Origin: an uncultured Lachnospiraceae bacterium
Lineage (GTDB): Bacteria; Bacillota; Clostridia; Lachnospirales; Lachnospiraceae
NCBI GenBank assembly: GCA_947174665.1
Contig: CAMWJV010000004.1
Coordinates: 1-64,000 of the forward strand
Direction: 5' to 3'
DNA: 64,000 nucleotides
Part shown: in pieces, positions 50,867-60,500 of the stretch
Layout: every line of letters begins with the position of its first letter
Numbering within the stretch: position 1 is the stretch's first letter
Program-made: the position numbers and the translations under genes
Notes under the pieces: generated by a model
Told to the model about the DNA's origin: nothing
Database searches by the model: none
The model's input: the letters and a program-made list of their open reading frames with translations, nothing else

Positions 50867-50894
50867 TACAATATTTGAACGTTTCAGCATTTTC

Positions 50895-51917
50895 TTAGCG
50901 ATCCATCTCCGAAATTCTGCCCGTAGACTTATGCTCCTTGATAATTCCCTCAATTTCCGCAAGGTCGGTGCTCAGCAGATCTCCGGGAATAGTATTTTTC
51001 AGCGCACTGATCGCATTACCGTACTCCAGCGCTTTCCGATAATCCCCCTCATGAGCCAGCAGACCGTAGAGCACACCCGATATGTATGCGTCGCCGCTGC
51101 CGATCCTGTCTACCACCTCAATGTCCGCGTAGGGCGCCTCCTCGTAAAAAAGGTCTTCCTTTGCACTGTAAATGACCGAGCCGAAAGTATGGCGCTTGGG
51201 GCTGTGTACAATTCGCTGGGTGGAGGCCACAAGGGAGATGGGATAATCTTTGGTAAAGCTCTTCATGATACTTTTTACGTCACCTTCCTTCAGGAAAGTC
51301 AGACGAGCTGTATCCTCAGAACAAAAGAAAATATCCACATAAGGCAGAATAGATTCAATGCATTCCTTGGCCTCCGCTCCGGTCCACAGATTCCCCCGGA
51401 AATTCACGTCAAAAGAAATTATGGTTCCCTGTTCCTTGAACCGCTTGATCATTTCAATGGCCGTCTCCCTCACCTGAGAACTTAAGGCAAGGGTGATTCC
51501 ACTGGTGTGAAAGCATCTTGCCGCACTGAAGAGATGCTCATCGTAATCATCCACGGAGATTTTGTTTACGGAAGTGTTCTTTCTGTCATATACAATGCGG
51601 GGCTTTCTGGGGTAAGCCCCGTTTTCATAATAGTATACCCCCAGCCTTGCATCCCTGTCTTCATCGTATACCAGATAATCATCACTGACACCGCAGAGAC
51701 GAACTCTGTTCTTAATATAAATCCCCAGATCATTTGCGGGCAGCTTGGAGATAATGCCGCACCGCAGCCCCAGCATGGCTGCACCCGTGGCGGAATTCAA
51801 CTCCGCTCCTCCCGCCTGTTTGCTCAGAGTGTCACCTCTGGTTATCCTTTCGTTGTTCGGCGGTGACAGCCTCAGCATTATTTCGCCCAGCGAAAGTAAA
51901 TCAAAGTCCTTTTTCAT
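50895..51917 (-). CDS. PfkB-family sugar kinase (2-keto-3-deoxygluconate kinase-like)
   Basis: A 340-residue ribokinase-family enzyme. It starts DFDLLSLGEIMLRLSPPN, typical of KdgK-type kinases. The glycine pair is in QAGGAELNSATGAAMLG (about residue 38). The ATP/catalytic motif near the C-terminus is DRIGSGDAYISGVLYG (about 278-293), with the catalytic Asp in the GSGD form. Sugar specificity cannot be fixed. The start at 51917 is taken from the GGGGG ribosome binding site; an in-frame TTG two codons upstream is the alternative. It is separated from the upstream operon by the repeat region 52018-52267. A 15-base direct repeat (51965-51979 and 51983-51997) lies in its leader. Confidence 0.88.
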   Translation of the reverse strand: MKKDFDLLSLGEIMLRLSPPNNERITRGDTLSKQAGGAELNSATGAAMLGLRCGIISKLPANDLGIYIKNRVRLCGVSDDYLVYDEDRDARLGVYYYENGAYPRKPRIVYDRKNTSVNKISVDDYDEHLFSAARCFHTSGITLALSSQVRETAIEMIKRFKEQGTIISFDVNFRGNLWTGAEAKECIESILPYVDIFFCSEDTARLTFLKEGDVKSIMKSFTKDYPISLVASTQRIVHSPKRHTFGSVIYSAKEDLFYEEAPYADIEVVDRIGSGDAYISGVLYGLLAHEGDYRKALEYGNAISALKNTIPGDLLSTDLAEIEGIIKEHKSTGRISEMDR

Positions 51918-52017
51918 GTCCAAGCCCCCTTTTCTTTCTTTATCAAATGCCTGCTTCCAAGTGGTGGTACATCACTTTGTGATGGTACGTCACTTTGCGC
52001 ACATTGTGCCATGTAAA

Positions 52018-52138
52018 CTCGCAAGCCCGCGCTTTCGCGCTCTTTGTCCGATTTCATCGGACGCTTGCTCGTTAATAACCGCAGAAAAACAAATGCCGCT
52101 TCGCGTCGCTTGTTTTTCTCCTGCGCACAACAGATCAT
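52018..52138 (-). repeat. Structured intergenic repeat, copy 1
   Basis: The closing stem GCAAGC/GCTTGC (52021-52026 with 52063-52068) surrounds GCGC-TTTC-GCGC and GTCCGAT-TTC-ATCGGAC (52046-52062). A second hairpin, AGAAAAACAA/TTGTTTTTCT (52083-52092 with 52110-52119), follows. The unit ends in ATCAT. On the minus strand the small loops read GAAA and GAA, hinting that the RNA is made from that strand. Copy 2 follows directly and copy 3 lies at 61779-61860. Confidence 0.8.
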
Positions 52139-52143
52139 ATAAG

Positions 52144-52267
52144 CTCGCAAGCCCGCGCTTTCAGCGCTTATTGTCCGATTTCATCGGACGCTTGCTCGTT
52201 AATGGCGCAGCAAAACCAAATGTCTCCTTCGGAGCCGCTTGGTTTTGCTTTGCGCCTATTATATCAT
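52144..52267 (-). repeat. Structured intergenic repeat, copy 2
   Basis: Same plan as copy 1. GCAAGC/GCTTGC and GTCCGAT/ATCGGAC are unchanged, the GCGC arm is extended by one pair, and the second hairpin is AGCAAAACCAA/TTGGTTTTGCT (52209-52219 with 52239-52249) closed by GCGC/GCGC. In that hairpin two A-T pairs of copy 1 have become C-G pairs on both sides, so pairing is preserved. Confidence 0.8.
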
Positions 52268-52347
52268 AAATGGCGCTCGCAGAAAAGAGTATGGCTGAAC
52301 TGTTACAATTTATACTGCTTAACAGTTAAAATTTCCGAGTAACCTGA

Positions 52348-52409
52348 CTACATAACGCCAGCCATATACGTTTAACCAATGCCGTACGGTAGATTCTGGC
52401 GTTATGTAG
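52348..52409 (-). repeat. Long perfect dyad downstream of the 34-residue ORF
   Basis: CTACATAACGCCAG/CTGGCGTTATGTAG, 14 perfect base pairs around a 34-base loop. It starts 27 bases after the stop of the small ORF. No T-run follows. Thirty bases further on is another inverted pair, AACTGTTA/TAACAGTT. Confidence 0.65.
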
Positions 52410-52435
52410 TATAACAGCAAATGTTATCGGCACGA

Positions 52436-52540
52436 TCAGCTCTCTTCCAAATATTCCCAATACTCCTCCTCGCTGGCAAAAAGAATGTAAGTACCATCCA
52501 CCAGTCCCATGTAGCCGCTCGCTGTAATATAACCTTTCAT
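52436..52540 (-). CDS. 34-residue small protein
   Basis: A short ORF with an ideal ribosome binding site: AGGAGG, seven bases, ATG. The product starts MKGYITASGYMGLVDG and ends LFASEEEYWEYLEES. It is acidic, aromatic-rich and has no membrane segment. The pattern of Gly-Tyr, a turn, then Leu-Phe-Ala followed by an acidic Tyr-rich helix reads like a real small folded peptide, not random translation. A hairpin ATTCAGAAT/ATTCTGAA directly precedes the ribosome binding site and a long dyad follows the stop, so it looks like a compact independent unit. Function unknown. It lies between the HAD phosphatase and sugar kinase genes. Confidence 0.65.
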   Translation of the reverse strand: MKGYITASGYMGLVDGTYILFASEEEYWEYLEES

Positions 52541-52617
52541 AAAATTACCTCCTGTTCAGAATTTGTATTGTTGATTCTGAATAGAAGGTAACATTTTAAA
52601 AGTCCAATAAAACTCTC

Positions 52618-53235
52618 TCAAAGTTTTACCAAAACGCCTGCTTCCCGCAGCTCCCTGCGCAGACGCGGAATATCGTCGTCAAACACAATTCCCCGGATTC
52701 CGGCACAGTATGCACCCTCCACATTGAGGGGAGAGTCATCAATAAACAGACACTCCTGCGCCTGCAGGCCGTAGGTGTCAAGCAGCAGCTGATAGATTTC
52801 TCTCTGGGGCTTTATCAACTTACACTCTGCGGACACAATACGCCCGTCAAAATATTCCGTGCCCGGAATCCTGTCGTGATATTTGCACTGCTGAATATTT
52901 GCGTTAGACAGCAGGTAGATTCTGTAACCCAGTTCTTTGATCTCGGCAACCAGCTCTTTCATTCCGGGCACCGGATTTAAAGGCCGTGCCCACCAGCGGA
53001 ACACCAGCTCCTCCACCGCTTTGTGAAGATGGGGCGGGACCCGCCTGCAGATGGATTCCACCGCCTCCGCCTCCGTGATCGTGCCGTGGTCCAGTTGAAC
53101 CCACTCCACCCGCCGGAACACTTCGCGAAGCAGGAGTCCACTGTCCTCCTCCGGCACACCAAGCCTCTTAATATACAGATCCGGAGAAAAATAAATAAGT
53201 ACCTGACCCATGTCGAAAATTATATTCTTAATCAT
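52618..53235 (-). CDS. HAD-superfamily phosphatase (subfamily IA)
   Basis: A 205-residue haloacid-dehalogenase-type hydrolase. Motif I is FDMGQVL, with the nucleophile Asp present but the usual second Asp replaced by Gln, as in YihX-like sugar-phosphate phosphatases, which have Asn there. The cap region covers about residues 15-80. Motif II is LLSNAN, motif III the Lys in KLIKPQREIY and motif IV FIDDSPLNVEGA. The ATG overlaps the end of the ABC permease gene by eight bases, so it is made with the importer. It may dephosphorylate the imported compound or a product of it (inference). Confidence 0.88.
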   Translation of the reverse strand: MIKNIIFDMGQVLIYFSPDLYIKRLGVPEEDSGLLLREVFRRVEWVQLDHGTITEAEAVESICRRVPPHLHKAVEELVFRWWARPLNPVPGMKELVAEIKELGYRIYLLSNANIQQCKYHDRIPGTEYFDGRIVSAECKLIKPQREIYQLLLDTYGLQAQECLFIDDSPLNVEGAYCAGIRGIVFDDDIPRLRRELREAGVLVKL

Positions 53236-55120
53236 TCTCTTCCTTTCGCCGCATCAGTTTCCTCAGACGCTTCCTCCTCTTTTCTTTTGCCGCCAGTCTC
53301 TCTCCCAGGTCGCGTCCGCCGACACCGTACACAAGATACAGAATGACTCCCGACACCAGCATTATAAACACCGTTGATGCGCAGCGCCGCCCCGATGCAT
53401 TGACATTATACCCGTACAATCCCTCTTCCGCACACATGCTCTGGATTACCATGGCATAAGAGGTTCCGTAAGAGCTTGCAAAGGTGGCAGACATATCATA
53501 CTCTGTGAACAGTGCATTAAAATTCAGAGCAAATACAGCGAGGACACTTGGCAGGATAATCGGCAGTTTTACCTTCAAAAAGGTATACAACCCGCTGGCT
53601 CCCAGATTTTTCGCCGCGTCCTCCAGTTCCTCATCAATGGCATAGAAAGATGCCTTGATCATGCGCAGCGAAAACGGCAGCTTTACTACCGTGTATGCCA
53701 AAATGATCAGCAGTCGGACCCGCCCCGCATAATAGAGGTTATTGTTACCCACATACCACACCGTGTCGCTGTTAAAATAGGTTCTGTAGGAATAACAGAT
53801 CAATATGGTGGGCAGAAGCCAGGGAAACAAAAGGCAGTACTCCAGCACCACACTTCTTTTTTTCTTCTTGTTTTTAAATATATAGTTGCATGCCACCACC
53901 ACGATGATACAGGCCAAAACAGCCGCAAGCACGGACATGATAAAGCTCAGCCTGATGCCTCCCAGTGTGGCTTCATTGGCAAACAGTCCTGAAATTGCTC
54001 CTTCGCGGTTCTTGTAGGTTCCCCGGGAAGTCAGATATGCATAGTCCTGGGTTCCGAAGAAGTTCACCAGAGTCCAGTTCGTAAGATCCAGTTTCTTCAT
54101 GCGAATGGCTCCGTAAGTCTGGAAGGAGAAAATCACAATCATAACTACGGGTGTCATGTAGATAATGAACAGGACATATGCGTAAATATGCGCCAAAACA
54201 TTTGCCGCCGGATTTGTGATCTTCTGCTTCTGCAGCTTTGCCTTTGTCTTGGAGACGGACAGATAATGCCCTTTCCTCTCATAGGAAGACAAAACAGCCA
54301 ACAGCACAATGGTGAACATTGCAAGAATGATGGACAGCAATGCAGCTCTCGCCTGAGGGAAGGCTTCATCCGCCACGGAGGAGCCCGCCAGCCTTACAAT
54401 CTCCGGGTTAATGGAGTCATACCCCAGCAGGGTCGGTGCCGACATGGCGCACAATCCGGTGATAAAGGTCATTACCGTCAGCGAAAACATGGTGGGAATC
54501 AGGGTAGGAAAAACCACCTTCCACAGCACCTTAAAGGGCTTTGCACCCATGTTGCGTGCCGCTTCCACCGTATTATAGTCAATGCCCCGAATGGCATTTC
54601 GCAGAAACAGAGCATGGTTGCTGGTGCAGGCAAAGGTCATGGTAAACCAGACAGCGTTAAAGCCGGAAAACCATGTGGCCGGAAAGCCCGGAAACGCATT
54701 CTTCAGCGCCGTGGTGATAATGCCGTTGGAATCGTAGAGGAAAAGATATCCCGTCACCAGCGCTACTCCGCTGTAGATCAGGGTCGTCATATACCCAAGA
54801 CGCAGAATTTTCGCCCCCTTAATATCAAAGTACTCGGTTAAGAGCACAATGGATACGCCCACGACATTCACGGTCACGATCAGCCCCAGAGCCAGTTTCA
54901 GGGAATTCCAAACATATTTTCCCATATTGCCGGCAAAAAAGAAACGTATCACTGCCAGGGGATCCGTTTTCCCTGCAGCGTTTTTCGTCATAAAAATGCT
55001 GGTCAGGGTATTCAGGCACGGCAGGAGCATAAACCCGAAAAACAGATAGGCAAAGGCCAGAAAGCCTATTACCTTCAATGCCATTTTCGGTGCAAACCGC
55101 TTATCCTTTGACTGATTCAT
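53228..55120 (-). CDS. ABC transporter permease, fused double permease (FbpB/ThiP type)
   Basis: A 630-residue membrane protein with about twelve helices in two halves. Each half carries an ATPase-contact EAA loop: TVEAARNMGAKPFKVLWKVVFP (about residue 187) and LEDAAKNLGASGLYTFLKVKLP (about 520). Fused permeases of this kind serve iron(III), thiamine, spermidine-like or 2-aminoethylphosphonate importers. The C-terminus is very basic (KEKRRKRLRKLMRRKE). The ATG overlaps the ATPase stop by four bases, and the HAD gene overlaps its own stop. Confidence 0.92.
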   Translation of the reverse strand: MNQSKDKRFAPKMALKVIGFLAFAYLFFGFMLLPCLNTLTSIFMTKNAAGKTDPLAVIRFFFAGNMGKYVWNSLKLALGLIVTVNVVGVSIVLLTEYFDIKGAKILRLGYMTTLIYSGVALVTGYLFLYDSNGIITTALKNAFPGFPATWFSGFNAVWFTMTFACTSNHALFLRNAIRGIDYNTVEAARNMGAKPFKVLWKVVFPTLIPTMFSLTVMTFITGLCAMSAPTLLGYDSINPEIVRLAGSSVADEAFPQARAALLSIILAMFTIVLLAVLSSYERKGHYLSVSKTKAKLQKQKITNPAANVLAHIYAYVLFIIYMTPVVMIVIFSFQTYGAIRMKKLDLTNWTLVNFFGTQDYAYLTSRGTYKNREGAISGLFANEATLGGIRLSFIMSVLAAVLACIIVVVACNYIFKNKKKKRSVVLEYCLLFPWLLPTILICYSYRTYFNSDTVWYVGNNNLYYAGRVRLLIILAYTVVKLPFSLRMIKASFYAIDEELEDAAKNLGASGLYTFLKVKLPIILPSVLAVFALNFNALFTEYDMSATFASSYGTSYAMVIQSMCAEEGLYGYNVNASGRRCASTVFIMLVSGVILYLVYGVGGRDLGERLAAKEKRRKRLRKLMRRKEEND

Positions 55121-56151
55121 GCATCCACCTCCTGCTCCCCGGCGGGATATGCCATAACATCCCCGGGATTTATGACAATCTTCACCGTCTGTCCGGCCTC
55201 GTATATGTTGACACCATCATTCTTTTCGATCACCTTGATCATCTGGCTTCCGAGATTTACATAATACTTGATATACAGGCCGTAATATTCCCGTTTCTCC
55301 ACGCACCCGTTTAAGGCAACCTCTACTGCTTTGGGAACCGTATTCACATGAAGCCTCTCCAGACGTATATAATTGTGATCGCCCACATTCAGCCCCGCGC
55401 CGTGCTGATTCAGCTTTTCGACTACCTCATCCGAAAGGCGGTTAATATCGCCGATAAAGTTGCAGACAAACTCTGTGGCAGAATGGTTATACACTTCATT
55501 GGGTGTTCCGATCTGCTCAATCACACCCTTATTGAAAACCGCGATCCTGTCAGAGAGCGTCAGCGCCTCCTCCTGGTCGTGGGTCACATAGATGGTGGTA
55601 ATCCCGAAATCCTCCTGCATCTTTTTAAGCTCATTTCGGAGCTGTACCCGCAGCTTTGCGTCCAGATTACTGAGCGGCTCATCCATACAGATGATTGCCG
55701 GATTTGTCACAAGGGCGCGGGCAATGGCCACACGCTGCTGCTGTCCGCCTGACAGCTGGGATACCGCCTTGGCAAGCTGCTCGTCGCTCAGATCCACCTT
55801 CCTCGCAATCTCACGGACCTTACTGTCGATCTCTTTTTTCTTTAATTTCTTGATCTTCAGTCCAAATGCGATATTGTCATAAACTGTCATGGTGGGGAAC
55901 AGGGCGTAACTCTGGAACACGATACCGATATTTCTGTCCTCAATGGGCAGATGCGTAATATCCTTTCCGTCGGCCACCACAGTACCCTTCACCGGCTCAA
56001 TGAACCCTGTAAGCGTCCGCAGCGTCGTCGTCTTTCCGCAGCCGGAAGGGCCCAGGAACGTAAAAAATTCTCCTTCCTTAACATGTACGTTTATGTCATG
56101 CAACGCGGTAAAATCACCAAATTTTACTTCTATATCATTGAGTCGGATCAT
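55117..56151 (-). CDS. ABC transporter ATP-binding protein (PotA/FbpC type)
   Basis: A 344-residue importer ATPase. Walker A is GPSGCGKTTT (about residues 35-44), the signature is LSGGQQQRVAIARAL (about 135), Walker B is IICMDEPLSNLD (about 155) and the switch His is in VTHDQEEA (about 190). Residues about 240-344 form a TOBE-type regulatory domain. Together with the fused permease and solute-binding protein it makes a complete importer. AAAGGGG lies upstream of the ATG; a 94-base gap with a hairpin separates it from the binding-protein gene. Confidence 0.95.
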   Translation of the reverse strand: MIRLNDIEVKFGDFTALHDINVHVKEGEFFTFLGPSGCGKTTTLRTLTGFIEPVKGTVVADGKDITHLPIEDRNIGIVFQSYALFPTMTVYDNIAFGLKIKKLKKKEIDSKVREIARKVDLSDEQLAKAVSQLSGGQQQRVAIARALVTNPAIICMDEPLSNLDAKLRVQLRNELKKMQEDFGITTIYVTHDQEEALTLSDRIAVFNKGVIEQIGTPNEVYNHSATEFVCNFIGDINRLSDEVVEKLNQHGAGLNVGDHNYIRLERLHVNTVPKAVEVALNGCVEKREYYGLYIKYYVNLGSQMIKVIEKNDGVNIYEAGQTVKIVINPGDVMAYPAGEQEVDA

Positions 56152-56199
56152 AAATTTATTCCCCTTTTCTTAATGTTTAGTAACTATTGCATATAAATC

Positions 56200-56227
56200 G
56201 TGGCGAACCGGATACCCGGCCCGCCAC
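56200..56227 (-). terminator. Hairpin after the solute-binding protein gene
   Basis: GTGGCG/CGCCAC with an inner CCGG/CCGG pairing, 19 bases after the stop at 56246 on the minus strand. The T-run is poor. Such hairpins commonly stabilise the binding-protein message relative to the downstream transporter genes. Confidence 0.5.
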
Positions 56228-56245
56228 AAAAACGCAGACTACTGT

Positions 56246-57487
56246 TTATTGCGCGGACTGCGTAAGAGTCGCCCAGTCCAGATTATCCCAGTCGGGTTCA
56301 GCCACTGCGGAGCTGTCATCCGCCCAGAAGAAGCCCAGATTTGTCATAATATTGGTCCACTCGCTGGAATGTGCCGCCACATAATCCGCATAGGTCTGGC
56401 CGCCCGCCACGGTGGACAGCGCAAAATTGGGAAGGGTGTATATCTCGGGAACCCCGTCGGGATACAGGATGTCTGCCGCCGACTTGTTGCAGGGGTATGA
56501 ATCAAATTCCTCGCCCCAGGATGCCTGCACATCTGCAGATCCAAACCACTCCGCAAATGCTTTAACAGCTTCTGTCTGCTCGTCGGTACGTCCCGCCTTG
56601 TCGAGAATACCTATGTACTCAGCAATATAATAGGTACCGTCATCAATATCTACCAGCGCCCAGTTCTCCGGCTCCATGGTTCCCTTAAGAGGGTTTGTGG
56701 AGCTCTCTGCCGCTGCATCGATCTGTCCGTACAGAGAGGATGAGTAGAAGCTGGACACCTGAACATAACCCATGTTCAAAGGCGCAAAGCCGTACTTGTA
56801 ATCATCACCGCCGCTGATGCCCTGCTCACAGTACTTCCACAGCATCTTCCAGCCGTCAACGGATATGCCGCCCGCTGCGGAGGAAGGATCAACATAGGCA
56901 TACAACAGTGCGGAATTGATGTTGGAATTGGTGGTTCCGCCCACTTTGTTCTGGCGATACCAGGTATATCCGCAATCCACCAGATCGGACCAGTGCTTAA
57001 AATGAAGCTCCGTGCCGTTGGTTCCCAGTTCATCGTTTCTGTACAGCATCAGGACATTCTGGATAACCAGTCCGTATGCCTTGCCGGGATAAACATATTC
57101 GCCTACCTCAGCAGACCAGCCGGGCGTCCAGTCCATCACGCTCAGATTCTCATAGGTTCCGTTTACCAGCTGGCTCCAGCGAGTCTCGTTCAGACCGAAG
57201 ATAATGTCACCGTCCTTATTCTCGTTTGCCGCCTGAATAGCAGCAACGTCTCCGGAAATGACACTGTTGTCATCCATTGAAATGGTAAACCCTGCTTTCT
57301 TCGCCTCGTTTTCCAGCCAGGTCGCCCTCTCAGTGGAGTTGGAGTTGGAATAAATTCTGATGGTATAACCAGAATAATCCTTATTCTCCCCTCCCGCACC
57401 GCCGGAACCTGACTTTCCGGAATCACCGCAGGCCCCGAGGGACAAAGCTGTCACGCAGGCAAGTAAAACCGCAATACTCTTTTTCAT
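56246..57487 (-). CDS. Extracellular solute-binding lipoprotein
   Basis: A 413-residue lipoprotein (lipobox LSLGAC, then a Gly/Ser-rich linker) with a family 1 substrate-binding fold. Segments such as YTIRIYSNSNSTE, GDIIFGLNETRWSQL, YPGKAYGLVIQNVLMLYRNDEL and the C-terminal YTLPNFALSTVAGGQ follow iron(III)/phosphonate-type binding proteins. Ligand not determinable; no Tyr pair typical of iron-binding FbpA is obvious. AAGGAG precedes the ATG. It is the first gene of the importer operon reading toward the ATPase, permease and phosphatase. Confidence 0.9.
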   Translation of the reverse strand: MKKSIAVLLACVTALSLGACGDSGKSGSGGAGGENKDYSGYTIRIYSNSNSTERATWLENEAKKAGFTISMDDNSVISGDVAAIQAANENKDGDIIFGLNETRWSQLVNGTYENLSVMDWTPGWSAEVGEYVYPGKAYGLVIQNVLMLYRNDELGTNGTELHFKHWSDLVDCGYTWYRQNKVGGTTNSNINSALLYAYVDPSSAAGGISVDGWKMLWKYCEQGISGGDDYKYGFAPLNMGYVQVSSFYSSSLYGQIDAAAESSTNPLKGTMEPENWALVDIDDGTYYIAEYIGILDKAGRTDEQTEAVKAFAEWFGSADVQASWGEEFDSYPCNKSAADILYPDGVPEIYTLPNFALSTVAGGQTYADYVAAHSSEWTNIMTNLGFFWADDSSAVAEPDWDNLDWATLTQSAQ

Positions 57488-57553
57488 AATCTTTCTCTCC
57501 TTTTTGTTTTTCAGCCATAAAACAGCTGCACCTTTATTATACCCTCAATGCGT

Positions 57554-60500
57554 TTATTTTGCAATAGAGGTGTCTTCCAGAAGCGCCTCCATCTCCTCAA
57601 GCAATTCCTCAGTCCTGCTCAGCAGCAGCTCCGCGTCTGTCTCCACCAGCCCGGTCTTCTTATATTTATAGGTAAAGTAAGGTGTCCCGTAGGCTGTGAA
57701 CGCCAGATCCTTCCCATATTTTTCCAGCAGTTCCGGAATCTTCAGCGGGTTCACCGCTGCGTCCGGGCGGAATGTAAAAGTTATCCGTCCGTTTTTTCCC
57801 TTGATTTCCGTCATATACAGTCTGTGGGCTGCAACCCGGATCAGCGCGATGCGTAAAAGATTGTCCACGGACTTCGGTATCTCCCCAAAGCGGTCCAGCA
57901 GCTCATCCTTCATGTCATCCCGCTCCCTCATATTCTCGATTCCGGCAATGCGCTTGTAAATGTCCAGCTTCTGCACCTCGTTCACAATGTAAACGGCGGG
58001 AATGAAGGCATCCACATCCAAATCTATAAGCGTTGCAAAATCCTCCGCAGTCTTAACTCCCTTAAGGGTCTGTACCGCCTCATTCAGCATCTTGCAATAC
58101 AGATCGTACCCCACGGCCTCCATATGCCCATGCTGCTGCACACCCAGCAGATTCCCCGCTCCGCGAATCTCCAGATCCCGCATGGCGATCTTGAAACCGC
58201 TTCCCAGGTCAGTAAACTCTCTGATCGCCTCCAGACGCTTCTCCGCCACCTCCCTCAGCACCTTATCCCTTTTGTACATCAGGAACGCGTAGGCGGTGCG
58301 GTTGGAACGTCCGACGCGGCCCCGCAGCTGATACAGCTGGGAAAGCCCCATATTGTCCGAGTCATGAATGATCATTGTATTCACATTGGAGATGTCCAGT
58401 CCCGTCTCAATGATGGTAGTTGACACCAGCACGTCGACCTCTCCGCCGATAAAGTCATACATGATCTTTTCAAGCTCGTGTTCCTTCATCTGCCCGTGGG
58501 CATAAGCCACCGTCGCCTCCGGCACCAGTTTGGCAATCCTGGCCGCCACATCGGCGATATTGTTGACCCTGTTGTAAACATAATAAACCTGCCCGTTTCT
58601 GGCAAGCTCACGGACACAGGCCTCCCTCACCAGCTCTTCGTTGTACTCACAGACAAAGGTCTGAATGGGCAGTCTGTCCTCCGGCGCTTCTTCCAGCACA
58701 CTCATATCGCGGATGCCCACCAGACTCATATGGAGCGTCCTGGGAATCGGCGTTGCTGTCAGCGTGAGCACATCCACGTTTTCCTTCAGCTTTTTGATCT
58801 TCTCCTTATGAGCCACACCAAAACGCTGCTCCTCATCTATGACCAGCAGGCCAAGGTCCTTGAATTTCATATCACCGGACAATACCCTGTGGGTTCCGAT
58901 ACAGATATCCACCAAACCCTTTTGTATGTCCGCTATGGTTTTTTTCAGCTCTCCGGGAGTGCGGAACCTGCTTATCAGTTCCACCCGCACGGGAAAATCC
59001 TTCATCCGCTGTACAAAGGTGGTATAATGCTGCTGCGCCAGAATTGTAGTAGGAACCAGATACACCACCTGTTTTCCCTCCTGCACCGCCTTGAAAGCGG
59101 CCCGAAGGGCAATCTCTGTCTTTCCGTAGCCTACATCGCCGCAGATCAGGCGGTCCATGATCTTACCGCTCTCCATGTCCGCCTTTGTCTCTGCGATAGC
59201 GTTCAGCTGATCCTCTGTCTCCTCAAAGGGAAACATTTCCTCAAACTCCCGCTGCCAGACAGTATCCTTGCCAAAGCGATAGCCTTCCCCCGCCTGCCTG
59301 GAGGCGTACAGCTCAACCAGATCCTTCGCCACCTCGCTGACCGCTCCGCGCACTTTTGTCTTGGTCTTCTCCCATTCCTTTGAACCCAGCTTGTTCAGTT
59401 TCGGCCTCCTGGCCTCGGCGGAAGCATACTTCTGGATAACGTCCAGACCCGTGGCAAGAACATACAGATTGCCTCCGTCACGGTATTCTATCTTGATGTA
59501 GTCCTTGACCACACCTTCCATCTCAACCTTTTCAATTCCCCGATAGATACCCAGGCCATGGCTTTCGTGGACCACATAGTCGCCTACCTTCAGTTCACCC
59601 ATGTCCTTGATCTTCTGACCCTGATAGAGCTTCTTCGCCTTTTTCTTTCTCTTCTCCGCGCCGAAGATGTCCGTCTCCGACAACACAACAAACTTCAGCA
59701 GCGGATATTCAAAGCCCTTGCCCACATGGCCATAATAAGTCAGCACTTCTCCCCGCTGTACTTCCCGTAAGGGATCCTCCGTGTAGACCGCCGCCAGTTC
59801 CTGGTCCCGCAGATCCTCCGCCAGTCTCCTTGCCCTTGTGCGTGATCCGGAAAGCAGCAGGACACGGTACCCATTCCTTTTAAACTGCCGCAGATCCCTG
59901 ACCAGCGCCTCAAAGCTGTTATTGTAAGGGGCAAGGTTTCGTGCGGCCACGTCAATCCTTCGCTCCGGTTTAAAATATCCGCCCTTTGTATCCAGGGTTG
60001 ATACGGTAACAACATTACTGCCCTGCAGTTTGGCCGCCACTTCTTCACCGCTGTAGAGGATGTTCATCTGCCCCGGCAGGCAAAAACCTTTTTCCGCCCT
60101 CTGGGACATGCTCTCCCGAAACTCCAGTTCCACAGCCTCCGCATGTTCTTTGATACGGGCAGGCTCCTCCAGAAAGAAGATCGGTTTTCCTGCCGTGCCG
60201 CCTTTTTCCGACATATGTGTCAGCATCTCCGGCAGAGTTACGGTATCATCATAAAAATAGCGGATATATCCCTCCAGGTTTACCTTGCTCTTAAATTCCA
60301 GCAGCTGCTCCTTCAGCTCTCTGACCTGAGTGACAATCCTGGCAGCCTCCTCCGTTTTAAAGGCGTCTCTGAACAGCTTTTCCTGATTTTTCGCCTCCGC
60401 CTCCAGTTTTTTCAGGCCGGTCCTGATCCTTGCGTCGTCCAGCACGAACTCCGTGGCCGGAAATACGGAGACACTCTCCAGCTTTTCTATAGAACGCTGA

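Noticed and set aside
51914-52150. A 78-codon minus-strand open frame across the repeat region
   Set aside because: It is produced by the structured repeat and the kinase leader; there is no ribosome binding site at its start.
52018-52267. CRISPR array
   Set aside because: Only two long near-identical units occur, with hairpins and without unique spacers or cas genes.
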